64,000 nt of DNA from Xanthomonas citri pv. mangiferaeindicae (lineage in GTDB: Bacteria > Pseudomonadota > Gammaproteobacteria > Xanthomonadales > Xanthomonadaceae): positions 310,001-374,000 of the forward strand of contig CP016836.1 in assembly GCA_002240395.1 (NCBI GenBank), in the 5' to 3' direction. Within the stretch, counting starts at the first letter, position 1. Every line of letters begins with the position of its first letter. The notes under the pieces are model-generated. The model was not told the origin of the DNA. It worked only from the letters and a program-made list of their open reading frames with translations, and searched no databases. The translations under genes and the position numbers were made by a program. Positions 8,899-17,565 of this stretch are shown here, in pieces.

Positions 8899-11772
8899 TC
8901 AGAACGTACCGCGGATCCCGACCGTGAACGTGGTGCCCGGGTCGTAAAAGTCGTTGACTGCGTTCGGGTAGGCGAAGTACGACCGGCGCTCCTCGCCGGT
9001 GATATTGAGCACGTTGAAGGTCAGCTGCGGCTCCGAACGCACCCCTTTGAGCGTGTAGCTGGCCGACAGGTCGAGCTGGCCGCGATCCTCGCCATAGATC
9101 TGCGCAAACGGGATGCCCTGCTGGTTTGGCCCCGAGCCCACTGCGCCCTCGGACCAGGTATAGGACAGGCGCACCGAGGCGACGGCGTTCTCCCAGTAGG
9201 CGGTCGCGTTCCACATCGACGGCGCCACGCCATAGACGTTGCCCGCCAGCGCATTGGCATCGTTGCCCAGGGCCTTGATGTCGAGCTTGGTGTAGTTGGC
9301 CATGAAGCCCAGGCCTTCGAGCACCACGCTCAGCGGCTGCACCCAGATCGCCTCCCAGCCGCGGACCTCGAGTTCGGCATCGGCGTTGACCTGCTGGTTG
9401 ACGTTGACCATCGCCACGTCCGGGCCGCCGCGCGAGTTGATCGCCTGCTGCTGCGCGTCGACCAGCGTGTCGAACGGGATACCCAACTCGCGGAACGGCT
9501 TGGTGGTCACGCCCTGGTAGGTGTAGCCCTCGATGCGCTTGTTGAACAGCGTCAGGCCGACGAAGCCCTCACCGCCCGTATACCACTCGCCGCCGATATC
9601 GAAGTTGGTCGAAGTGTAGGGCGTGAGGTTGGGATTGCCCTGGGTGGCGACCTGGGCCGAGATGTCGGTGAAGGTGGTCGCCGGCAACATGGAGCTGGGG
9701 TTGGGCCGGGTCATCGTGCGCGAGGCCGAGGTGCGCAGCACGACGTTCTGGGCCACGTCCCAGGCGGCGCTGAACGACGGCAGCCACTCGGCGTAGTCGC
9801 CGGTCAGCGTCTGCCACTGGCGGACCCCGCCGATGGTGACCGGACCGCTGATCTCCTGATCGGTGGTCGCATAGCGCACACCCATGTTGTAACGCAGGTT
9901 GCGATTCCAGATCTCCGACTCGCCATTGACCATCACATAGGCGGCCTTGGTGGTCTCGTCGAAGCCACCGGTGGCGCCCCCGGTATTGGGACCGGCGGCC
10001 TCCGGCGCGCGGTCGCGGTAGTGCGCGTAATTGGTGTCGCGCATGAAGCGATCGAAATCCACCGTCACGAACCCGCTCGGTCCGGGCAGGATGTAGTTCG
10101 CCAACTGGGCGTCGCTGATCTGCGACAGCGCATAGGGCTGCCAGTCGGTGCCGGTGTCGCCAAAGCCCTCGATGCGCCGCTGGTTGTTGTCCCAAGACAC
10201 ACCGAAGCTCACGTTGTTGCGATCCTCGCCCAGTTGCAGGTCGGCGCGGATGCCGCTGGTTTCGGTGACGCGCTTCTCGTTCTGCGCCCAGACGCGGCCG
10301 CCGGTCCAGGTCCAGCCCAGGCCCGGATCGTTGAGATCCAGGTCGCCGTCCCAGGTCGGCACGTTGCCGTCGTTGCGGTACTGCAAGGTCGTAAACGGCG
10401 AATTGAAGCCGATCGTCGGCGAGTCGCGGAACATCCAGCTGCGGCTCATATTGGCCTGCACGTCGAGCTTGATGTCCTGGCCCTCGCCGAACCAGAACGT
10501 ACCTCCGGGCGTCAGATGCCAGTACTGCACGTCCTCGGTGTAGGGCCGCGCCTCCATGAAGAACTGCGCATTGGCGAAGGTGGCGCTGGTGACGACGTTG
10601 TTGCCATCGAGCTGCATGTCCAGCGGAATGATGTTGCCATTGCGACCGATCAGGTTGATGTCGATGCGGTCATTGGTCCGCTTGGCCTTGGTGTAGAGCA
10701 CGTCCATGTACAGTTCGACGCGGTCGTTCGGGCGCCACTGCACCGAGCCCAGGAACGCGTCGCGGTCGCGGTCGCCGCTCATGTGCACCGGCCGGCCCAG
10801 CCGCGGGATCAACGCTTCGCCGATCTGCTCGGGGGTCAGGCCGGGATTGGCAGCCCGCAGCCACGCGGCATCGATCACCTGGCCGGGCACCAGTCCGGCA
10901 CCCAGCGTCGAGCGGTTGCCCGGCACGACATCGGGGATGCGCCAGCCATTGCCGCCGGTCACGTTGCAGGGGCTGCCCAGCGACGGAAAGCCTGCCGGCG
11001 CGCCGCCGTTGCCGCACTGCGCATTGGTCAGGTTGGGATTGGTCCAGCCGATGGTCTCGTAGCCTTCGACACCGATCTTGCCGCGCTGCGAGGTCACGCC
11101 GGCGAGCACGCCGAATGTCCCGTCCTCGTTGGTCCAACTGCCGATCACGGTGCCGCGCGGACTGGTCTTTTCGCTGATGTCGTTGTAGTCGGCCTGCAGC
11201 GAGTAGGTCAGCTGGCTGCCGTTGACGTCGAACGGACGCATGTTGCGCATGTCGACCACGCCCGAGGCGCCGCCTTCGGCCAGGCGCGCGGTGGGCGACT
11301 TGTAGACGGTGAGCTGGTTGAAGAACTCGGTCGGGAAGATATTGAGATCGACCTCACGGTTCTGGTTGGTCGCATCCAGGCCGATCGACGCGGTCGCGAC
11401 CGAGGCGCCGTTGATCGTGGTCTTGGTGAAGCTGCTGGGCAACCCGCGGATCGCGATGTTCAGCCCCTCGCCGTTGACGTCGCGGTTGAGTTGGATGCCC
11501 GGGATGCGGCTCAACGATTCGGCGATGTTGGTGTCGGGGAACTTGCCGATGTCCTCGGCGAAGATCGAATCGGTGAAGCCGGTCGAGTCGCGCTTGGCCT
11601 CGGTCGCAAACTGCAGGCTCTGCCGGTAGCCGCGGACGACGACCGCATCGAGATCGGTGGCCGACGCTCCCGCCGGCGCCGTGTCCTGCGCGAGCGCCGG
11701 CGTGCCCACCACTCCCAGCAGCGCCAGACCCAGCGCATGCGACAACGCATTCTTCGAGACTTGCTTGTACAC
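8899..11772 (-). CDS. TonB-dependent outer-membrane receptor for xylan-derived oligosaccharides
   Basis: A 957-residue protein of the Xanthomonas/Caulobacter-type TonB receptor family. Signal peptide about 1-28 (ends ALA), plug from about 40 (DAVVVRGYRQSLQFATEAKR, DIGKFPDTNIAESLSRIPG, NIAIRGLPSSFTKTTING), then a long 22-strand barrel ending in FTVGIRGTF with the terminal Phe needed for outer-membrane assembly. The start is GTG at 11772 with a GGGAGGGGAG Shine-Dalgarno; the longer frame to 12039 would run through both operator sites. Xylan-oligomer specificity is inferred from its operon (GPH carrier, GH43) and the divergent glucuronoxylan operon. A 14-bp LacI-type box lies upstream at 11898. 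Confidence 0.9.
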   Translation of the reverse strand: MYKQVSKNALSHALGLALLGVVGTPALAQDTAPAGASATDLDAVVVRGYRQSLQFATEAKRDSTGFTDSIFAEDIGKFPDTNIAESLSRIPGIQLNRDVNGEGLNIAIRGLPSSFTKTTINGASVATASIGLDATNQNREVDLNIFPTEFFNQLTVYKSPTARLAEGGASGVVDMRNMRPFDVNGSQLTYSLQADYNDISEKTSPRGTVIGSWTNEDGTFGVLAGVTSQRGKIGVEGYETIGWTNPNLTNAQCGNGGAPAGFPSLGSPCNVTGGNGWRIPDVVPGNRSTLGAGLVPGQVIDAAWLRAANPGLTPEQIGEALIPRLGRPVHMSGDRDRDAFLGSVQWRPNDRVELYMDVLYTKAKRTNDRIDINLIGRNGNIIPLDMQLDGNNVVTSATFANAQFFMEARPYTEDVQYWHLTPGGTFWFGEGQDIKLDVQANMSRSWMFRDSPTIGFNSPFTTLQYRNDGNVPTWDGDLDLNDPGLGWTWTGGRVWAQNEKRVTETSGIRADLQLGEDRNNVSFGVSWDNNQRRIEGFGDTGTDWQPYALSQISDAQLANYILPGPSGFVTVDFDRFMRDTNYAHYRDRAPEAAGPNTGGATGGFDETTKAAYVMVNGESEIWNRNLRYNMGVRYATTDQEISGPVTIGGVRQWQTLTGDYAEWLPSFSAAWDVAQNVVLRTSASRTMTRPNPSSMLPATTFTDISAQVATQGNPNLTPYTSTNFDIGGEWYTGGEGFVGLTLFNKRIEGYTYQGVTTKPFRELGIPFDTLVDAQQQAINSRGGPDVAMVNVNQQVNADAELEVRGWEAIWVQPLSVVLEGLGFMANYTKLDIKALGNDANALAGNVYGVAPSMWNATAYWENAVASVRLSYTWSEGAVGSGPNQQGIPFAQIYGEDRGQLDLSASYTLKGVRSEPQLTFNVLNITGEERRSYFAYPNAVNDFYDPGTTFTVGIRGTF

Positions 11773-11897
11773 CGTACTCCCCTCCCGTTTCTGGTGACCG
11801 CACATGGCGCGCTTTGCGTCGCCCATGCCATGGTGTGGTGTTCGTTTTTCGCCCCTGCCCGGCCTGACAACCGCCTCGGCGCCGCGCTCGAAATTGA

Positions 11898-11911
11898 TGG
11901 TAGCGCTATCA
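11898..11911 (-). promoter_or_regulatory. LacI-type operator, xyl-box-like, left copy
   Basis: TGGTAGCGCTATCA on the plus strand, near-palindromic around AGCGCT. Its reverse complement is identical to the copy at 12060. It lies 126 bases upstream of the TonB-receptor GTG start. From memory, Xanthomonas xylan genes carry a xyl-box close to TGGTAGCGCTAACA that is bound by a LacI-family XylR; this site differs from that at one base. The LacI-family gene at 48673 is the natural candidate partner. Confidence 0.75.
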
Positions 11912-12059
11912 AAAAACGACCGCACGCTGCGTAGCAGCATGGATACACTGGCGCGGATTGACTGCATAAATCCAGCTGAAATCACGCATGTCGCGCGCAT
12001 CGGCGATGCAATTCCGGCGTGGTGCAGCGCAGAACGCATTCCGAAGCTCGCTATGATAA

Positions 12060-12073
12060 TGATAGCGCTACCA
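12060..12073 (+). promoter_or_regulatory. LacI-type operator, xyl-box-like, right copy
   Basis: TGATAGCGCTACCA, an exact inverted copy of the box at 11898. It overlaps the last base of a GATAAT -10-like element, so a bound repressor would block the rightward promoter of the ExuT / GH10 / GH115 / uxaC / GH10 operon. The ATG of the first gene is 102 bases downstream. Confidence 0.75.
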
Positions 12074-12174
12074 CGTCTCGGCGACGCGGACGACGCCTGG
12101 AGGGAGGCGATGACAGCGATTGGGAGCGCGCGGCCACGGACGGTCGCTCACAGCGAGCGTGCGGAGCGATGCGG

Positions 12175-13473
12175 ATGAGCGGCGGTGATCGGGCCGCGCT
12201 CGCCTCATCGGCCGCGAAGGTCGGCATGTACCGTTGGCGCGTCTGCGCGATGTTGCTGGCCGCCACCACCATCAACTACGTCGATCGCCAGGTGCTGGGC
12301 GTACTTGCGCCGTTTCTGCAGGACGAGGTCGGTTGGAGCGAAATGCAGTACGGCGCCATCGTCACCGCGTTCCAGGCCGCCTACGCGATCGGCTTGCTGT
12401 GCGCTGGCGCCGTCATCGACCGGCTCGGCACCAAGGCCGGCTACGCGATTGCGATCTGCGTGTGGAGCATCGCCGCGATGAGCCATTCGCTGGCGGCGAG
12501 CGTCGCCGGCTTCATGATCGCGCGCTTCCTGCTGGGACTGGGCGAAGCCGGCAATTTCCCGGCCGCGATCAAGACTGTGGCCGAGTGGTTTCCCCGGCGC
12601 GAACGCGCGTTCGCGACCGGCATCTTCAATTCCGGGTCCAACATCGGCGCGATCGTCGCCCCGTTGCTGGTACCGGTCATCGCAGTGACCTGGGGCTGGC
12701 AGGCGGCGTTCCTGTTCACCGGTGCGCTCAGCGCGACGTGGCTGGCGGTGTGGCTGCTGACCTATCGCACGCCTGAGCAGCAGCCCGCACTGTCGGTCGC
12801 CGAGTTGGCGCATATCCGCAGCGATCCGCCCGAACCGTCGGCCAAGGTGCCGTGGCGGCGCATCCTGCGCCACCGCCAGGCCTGGGCCTTCGTCGCCGCC
12901 AAGTTCATCACCGACCCGATTTGGTGGTTTTTCCTGTTCTGGCTGCCGAAATTCCTCAATGCCGAGTACGGCCTGACCCTGCTCGCGCTCGGGCTGCCGC
13001 TGGTGGCGATCTTCGTGCTGGCCGACGTGGGCAGCATCCTCGGCGGCTGGCTGGCCGGACGCTTCCTGCGCCTGGGCTGGAGCGTCAATCGCGCACGCAA
13101 GGGCGCGATGCTGGTCTGCGCGCTGTGCGTGGTGCCGATCGTGTTCGCCGCGCAGGCCGACAATCTGTGGCTGGCCGTGGCGCTGATCGGACTGGCGACC
13201 GCAGGTCACCAGGGCTGGTCGGCCAATGTGTTCACGCTGACCTCGGACATGTTTCCGCGCAACGCAGTGGCCTCGGTCGTGGGCATCGGCGGCTTCGCTG
13301 GCGCGGTCGGCGGCATGATGATCGCCACGTTCATCGGCTGGTTGCTGCAGACCACCGGCAGCTATCTGCCGGTGTTCCTGATGGCCGGCTCGGCCTACCT
13401 GGTGGCGTTGCTGATCGTGCACCTGCTTGCGCCGCAGCTGGCGCCGGCACGGCTGGACGACGGCGCGGCATGA
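12175..13473 (+). CDS. MFS hexuronate transporter (ExuT-like, ACS family)
   Basis: A 432-residue inner-membrane carrier with 12 predicted helices. It has the anion:cation-symporter signature near helix 1 (TTINYVDRQVLGVLAPFLQDE) and GLGEAGNFPAAIKTVAEWFPRRERA in the helix 4-5 region, as in ExuT/GudP-type carriers. Likely cargo is glucuronate, 4-O-methylglucuronate or aldouronate made by the downstream enzymes. The ATG at 12175 is chosen because GGAG sits 8 bases upstream; the longer frame to 12019 crosses the operator at 12060. It is first in the rightward operon, 52 bases before the GH10 lipoprotein gene. Confidence 0.88.
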   Translation: MSGGDRAALASSAAKVGMYRWRVCAMLLAATTINYVDRQVLGVLAPFLQDEVGWSEMQYGAIVTAFQAAYAIGLLCAGAVIDRLGTKAGYAIAICVWSIAAMSHSLAASVAGFMIARFLLGLGEAGNFPAAIKTVAEWFPRRERAFATGIFNSGSNIGAIVAPLLVPVIAVTWGWQAAFLFTGALSATWLAVWLLTYRTPEQQPALSVAELAHIRSDPPEPSAKVPWRRILRHRQAWAFVAAKFITDPIWWFFLFWLPKFLNAEYGLTLLALGLPLVAIFVLADVGSILGGWLAGRFLRLGWSVNRARKGAMLVCALCVVPIVFAAQADNLWLAVALIGLATAGHQGWSANVFTLTSDMFPRNAVASVVGIGGFAGAVGGMMIATFIGWLLQTTGSYLPVFLMAGSAYLVALLIVHLLAPQLAPARLDDGAA

Positions 13474-13525
13474 GTCTGCACCGGTGCCACTGCGATGTTC
13501 TGTTCGATTTCGGGAGCCTGACACG

Positions 13526-14572
13526 ATGAAGACCTCTTCCCTGCCCTTGCTCGGCGCGCTCGTCCTTGCCCTCGCCGCCTGCGGCGAGCGCCCGAATGCC
13601 GCGCCAGCCGCCGAGACCGCCGAACCGGCCTCAGCCTCGGCCTCAGCCTCCGCGTCCACGGCGCTGGCCCACGGTCACGACAAATTCCTCGGCGGCGCCT
13701 ACAGCCCGCCACAGGCGCCGGGCTTCACCGACTACTGGAACAAGATCACGCCGGAGAACGGCGGCAAATGGGGCGAGGTCGAGGCCGAACGCGACGTGAT
13801 GGTCTGGGACGAGCTCGATGCCGCCTGGCAGGTCGCAAAGGACCACGGCCTGCCGTTTCAGATGCATGTGATGGTGTGGGGCAACCAGCAGCCGGAGTGG
13901 ATCAAGACCCTGCCGCCCGACGAGCAGCGCGCCGAGATCGAGCAGTGGTTCGCCGCCGTCGCCGCGCGCTATCCGGGCATCGATTTCGTCGAGGTCGTGA
14001 ACGAGCCGCTGCACGACCCGCCGTCCAAGGACGACGAAGGCGGCGGCCACTACATCGAAGCGCTGGGCGGCGACGGCGAGAGCGGCTGGGACTGGATCCT
14101 CGAATCGTTCCGACTTGCGCGCCGGCACTTCCCCGATTCCAAGCTGATGATCAACGAGTACAGCGTGACCAATGATCCCGAGGCCACCCGGCGCTATCTC
14201 GAGATCGTGCGGCTGCTGCAGGCCGAGGAGCTGGTCGATGCGATCGGCGTGCAAGGCCATGCGTTCTCGACCACGACCGACACCGCGATCGAGGTGCACC
14301 GCCGCAACCTCGATGCGCTCGGCGCGACCGAGCTGCCGGTCTATGTCACCGAACTCGACATCGACGGGCCCGACGACGCGACCCAGTTGCGCGACATGCA
14401 GCGCATCTTCCCGATGTTCTGGGAGCACCCTGCAGTCGAGGGCGTCACCATGTGGGGGTTCCGACGCGGCCTGTGGCGCGACGCGCAAGGCGCCTATCTG
14501 GTCCGCGAGGACGGCAGCGAGCGGCCGGCGCTGACTTGGCTGCGCCGCTACCTGCGCGGCGAGGCGGAATGA
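13526..14572 (+). CDS. GH10 endo-xylanase, lipoprotein
   Basis: A 348-residue protein. Its signal peptide ends in the lipobox LALAAC with Cys19, followed by an Ala/Ser-rich linker and a GH10 barrel. The family motif reads TPENGGKW. The acid/base Glu is E160 in VVNEPLHD and the nucleophile is E276 in VTELDID. The barrel is compact, and HVMVWGNQQPEW replaces the usual HTLVWHSQ motif, so subsite architecture probably differs from the second GH10 here. GGGAG lies about 10 bases before the ATG. The stop overlaps the next start (ATGATG at 14569). Being lipidated, it is probably held on the outer membrane, cutting glucuronoxylan or large oligomers near the receptor. Confidence 0.9.
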   Translation: MKTSSLPLLGALVLALAACGERPNAAPAAETAEPASASASASASTALAHGHDKFLGGAYSPPQAPGFTDYWNKITPENGGKWGEVEAERDVMVWDELDAAWQVAKDHGLPFQMHVMVWGNQQPEWIKTLPPDEQRAEIEQWFAAVAARYPGIDFVEVVNEPLHDPPSKDDEGGGHYIEALGGDGESGWDWILESFRLARRHFPDSKLMINEYSVTNDPEATRRYLEIVRLLQAEELVDAIGVQGHAFSTTTDTAIEVHRRNLDALGATELPVYVTELDIDGPDDATQLRDMQRIFPMFWEHPAVEGVTMWGFRRGLWRDAQGAYLVREDGSERPALTWLRRYLRGEAE

Positions 14573-17469
14573 TGGTGTCGTTCGCGTGCGCAGCGCGCAG
14601 AAGGCGGCTGTCCACAGCGGTCATGCTGCTGATCGCCGCGGCCTGCCCGGCGCTGGCCACCGTGCCGACGCCAGTCGCCGACGACTGTGCGCGACCGGCC
14701 GCAGTCTGCGAGACAGCGGTGCCCGGCGCCTTGCCACTGATCGTCGAGGGTCGGCCGTTGCCGGTGCTGGTCGATGCGACCGACGATCCAGGCGTACTGC
14801 GCGCCGCCGGCGATCTGCGCGCCGACTTGGCCGCGGTCGCCGGTACGGATGCGCCCAAGGCCGCGACGCCGCTGGCGATCATCGCCGGCACGCTTGGCCA
14901 CAGCCCGCGCATCGACCGCATCGTGCGCGAGCGCGGCCTCGACGTCTCCGGCGTCGCCGGCACCTGGGAAGGCCACCTGTTACAGGTGGTCGATGCCCCG
15001 GAACCGGGCATCGATCGGGCGCTGGTGATCGCGGGTGCCGACAGGCGTGGCACGATCTTCGGTCTTTACGAACTCTCGCGCCGCATCGGGGTGTCGCCGT
15101 GGACCTGGTGGGCCGATGTGCCGGCGCCGCATCGCGCCGCGCTGCACATCGCCCCCGGCCGCTTCGTCGACGCACCGGCGGTGCGCTACCGCGGCATCTT
15201 CATCAACGACGAGGACCCCGCGCTCGGCGGCTGGATGCAGGCGACCTATGGCGGCCCGAACCATCGTTTCTACGAACGCGTGTTCACCCTGATCCTGCGC
15301 CACAAGGGCAATTTCCTGTGGCCGGCGATGTGGGGCCGTGCGTTCTACGACGACGATCCGCGCAACGCCGCGCTCGCCCACGAGATGGGCGTGGTCGTGG
15401 GCACCAGCCACCACGAGCCGATGATGCGCGCGCACGTCGAATGGTCGCGCCATGGCGCGGGGCCCTGGGACTACGCCAAGAACGCCGAGCGCCTGCGCGA
15501 CTTCTGGCGCGCCGGCATCACGCGCATGGGCGGCCACGAGAACGTCGTGACGCTGGGCATGCGCGGCGACGGTGACGAACCGATGGCCGAGGGCACGGCG
15601 ATCGCGCTGCTCGAGCGCATCGTCGCCGACCAGCGGCAGATCCTCGCCAACGTCACTGGCCGCCCGCCGCAGGACACTCCGCAGGTCTGGGCGTTGTACA
15701 AGGAAGTGCAGGACTACTTCGATGCCGGCATGCGGGTGCCCGACGACGTCACGCTGCTGTTCGCCGACGACAACTGGGGCAACCTGCGCCGGCTGCCCGC
15801 GCCCGGCGACCGTCGCGCCGGTGGCTATGGCGTCTATTACCACTTCGACTACGTCGGCGGGCCGCGCAACTACAAGTGGCTCAACACCACCCAGATCGAG
15901 CGTGTCTGGGAGCAGATGCGCCTGGCCTATGCGCACGGCGTCGACCGGCTGTGGGTGGTCAATGTCGGCGACATCAAACCGATGGAGCTGCCGATCGGCT
16001 TCTTCCTCGACCAGGCCTGGAACCCCGACGCGATGACCCGCGACGCGCTGGCGGCCTATCCCGCCGCCTGGGCCGCGCAGCAGTTCGGTACTGCCCACGC
16101 CAGCGAGATCGGCGAGATCCTGACCCGCTACACACAGTACAACGCACGCCGCAAGCCCGAGCTGGTGTCGGCCGACACCTGGAGCCTGCTGCATTTCGGC
16201 GAGGCCGAGCGCGTGCTGGCCGAATGGGACGCGCTGGTCGCGCAGACCGAGCGCGTCGGCGCTGCTCTGCCGGCTGCGCAGCGCGACGCCTGGTACCAGT
16301 TGGTCGCCTACCCGGTGCTGGCGAGCGCCAACCTCAATCGCTTCCACATCGCGGTCGCGCGCAACCGGCTGTACGCCGACCAGGGCCGCGCGTCGACGAA
16401 TGCCTGGGCGGACGAGGCGACGCGCCTGTTCGCGCGCGACGCGGAGCTTGCGCGCATCTACGAGCAGGACATCGCCGGCGGCAAGTGGGTGCACATGATG
16501 TCGCAGCCGCGCATCGGCTACACCCACTGGCAGATGCCCGACCGCAACGTGCTGCCGGCGCTGGCGCGCATCGATGTGCGCGAGCGCGGCACGATGGGCG
16601 TCGCGGTCGAGGGCGATCCGCGCGGTTGGCCGGTGCCGGCCGAGATCGCCCGGCTGCCAATGCTCGATCCCCAGGCCACGCGCGCCCCCGAGCTCGTCGT
16701 GTTCAACCGGGGCGCGGCGCCGTTCCGCTACACCGCCACCTCATCGGCAGCCTGGCTGCAGGTGACGCCAGCCGCTGCCGAGGTCACCGACGCCCAGCCG
16801 CTGCGCATCGAGGTCGACTGGCAGGCGGTGCCCACCGGGACGCAGGTTGCCTATCTCGACCTGCTCGGCAGCGACCGCACCGAAGTGCGTGTGGTGGTGC
16901 CCGTGACCCGGCCGGCATCGACCGGGCCGATGACAGGCTTCGTCGAGAGTGGCGGGGTCGTCGCGATCGAGGCTGGCGACTACACGCGCGCCGTGGCGCC
17001 CGACGGCCTGGCCTGGGAGACCATTCCGCACCTGGGCCGCAGCCGCGCGGGCGTGACCACGGTGCCGGTCACCGCCGCATCCAGCGAACCCGGCCGCGGT
17101 GGCGCGTGGCTGGAGTATCCGGTGCATCTGCAGACCGCCGGCGAGGTCGAGGTCCGCGTGGTGCTGTCGCCCACCCTCGACTACGCGCATCGCGGCGGCC
17201 AGCGCCTCGCGGTGTCGTTCGACACCGCCGCGCCGCAATTGCTGACCATGCGTTTGGACCCGACGCCCGGCCATCCGGACTTCCTGGCCTGGCAACGTGC
17301 GGTCGCCGACAGCGTGTACGTCGCCACGTCGCACCACCGCGTCGAGGCCGGTGCGCAGACGCTGCGTCTGTGGCGCGTCGATCCGGCCGTGGTCGTGCAG
17401 CGCATCGAGATCGTCCGCGACGGCGTGCCTGCGACCTTGCTCGGACCGCCGGCGAGTGTGCCGCGTTGA
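14569..17469 (+). CDS. GH115 xylan alpha-1,2-glucuronidase
   Basis: A 966-residue secreted or periplasmic enzyme with a signal peptide (about residues 1-33, ending ALA). GH115-type features: GTIFGLYELSRRIGVSPWTWWADVP, RYRGIFINDEDPALGGW, LRHKGNFLWPAMWG, GTSHHEPMMRAH, TLGMRGDGDEPM, FADDNWGNLRRLP, GVYYHFDYVGGPRNYKW and VVNVGDIKPMELP. A beta-sandwich tail follows. GH115 enzymes remove (4-O-methyl)glucuronic acid from internal xylan units, complementing GH67, which acts on terminal ones. Length fits the family (about 800-1000). The start overlaps the preceding stop; ATG at 14569 or 14572 are equivalent choices. The released uronate would be taken up by the ExuT-like carrier and isomerised by UxaC, both in this operon. 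Confidence 0.92.
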   Translation: MMVSFACAARRRRLSTAVMLLIAAACPALATVPTPVADDCARPAAVCETAVPGALPLIVEGRPLPVLVDATDDPGVLRAAGDLRADLAAVAGTDAPKAATPLAIIAGTLGHSPRIDRIVRERGLDVSGVAGTWEGHLLQVVDAPEPGIDRALVIAGADRRGTIFGLYELSRRIGVSPWTWWADVPAPHRAALHIAPGRFVDAPAVRYRGIFINDEDPALGGWMQATYGGPNHRFYERVFTLILRHKGNFLWPAMWGRAFYDDDPRNAALAHEMGVVVGTSHHEPMMRAHVEWSRHGAGPWDYAKNAERLRDFWRAGITRMGGHENVVTLGMRGDGDEPMAEGTAIALLERIVADQRQILANVTGRPPQDTPQVWALYKEVQDYFDAGMRVPDDVTLLFADDNWGNLRRLPAPGDRRAGGYGVYYHFDYVGGPRNYKWLNTTQIERVWEQMRLAYAHGVDRLWVVNVGDIKPMELPIGFFLDQAWNPDAMTRDALAAYPAAWAAQQFGTAHASEIGEILTRYTQYNARRKPELVSADTWSLLHFGEAERVLAEWDALVAQTERVGAALPAAQRDAWYQLVAYPVLASANLNRFHIAVARNRLYADQGRASTNAWADEATRLFARDAELARIYEQDIAGGKWVHMMSQPRIGYTHWQMPDRNVLPALARIDVRERGTMGVAVEGDPRGWPVPAEIARLPMLDPQATRAPELVVFNRGAAPFRYTATSSAAWLQVTPAAAEVTDAQPLRIEVDWQAVPTGTQVAYLDLLGSDRTEVRVVVPVTRPASTGPMTGFVESGGVVAIEAGDYTRAVAPDGLAWETIPHLGRSRAGVTTVPVTAASSEPGRGGAWLEYPVHLQTAGEVEVRVVLSPTLDYAHRGGQRLAVSFDTAAPQLLTMRLDPTPGHPDFLAWQRAVADSVYVATSHHRVEAGAQTLRLWRVDPAVVVQRIEIVRDGVPATLLGPPASVPR

Positions 17470-17565
17470 GTTCCTCCAGGAGCCCACACGTGGACGACTG
17501 ACGCAGTCCTCAAACGTCCGCTCGCGCGCAGACGCGCGGCTGCCCCCCTTCGAAGAAGACCTTCC

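Larger units (their letters stand above)
11773..12174. promoter_or_regulatory. divergent promoter region of xylan cluster I
   Basis: This 402-base gap separates the leftward TonB-receptor operon and the rightward ExuT/xylanase operon. It holds no convincing gene. It carries two copies of the same 14-base operator in opposite orientation (11898 and 12060), 148 bases between copies, which could allow looping by a tetrameric LacI-family protein. A -10-like GATAAT (12055-12060) abuts the right-hand box and points toward the ExuT gene; a matching -35 is not clear. Confidence 0.6.

Noticed and set aside
10021..11934. A 637-codon open frame antisense to the TonB receptor, and several long antisense frames elsewhere
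   Set aside because: In this GC-rich sequence real genes leave long mirror-image frames. The antisense product is Arg/Ala-rich without motifs, while the receptor on the other strand has clear plug, barrel and signal features.
12019..12174. Upstream start for the ExuT-like gene
   Set aside because: The extension would cross the operator and -10-like sequence, and the added residues are not like any carrier N-terminus.
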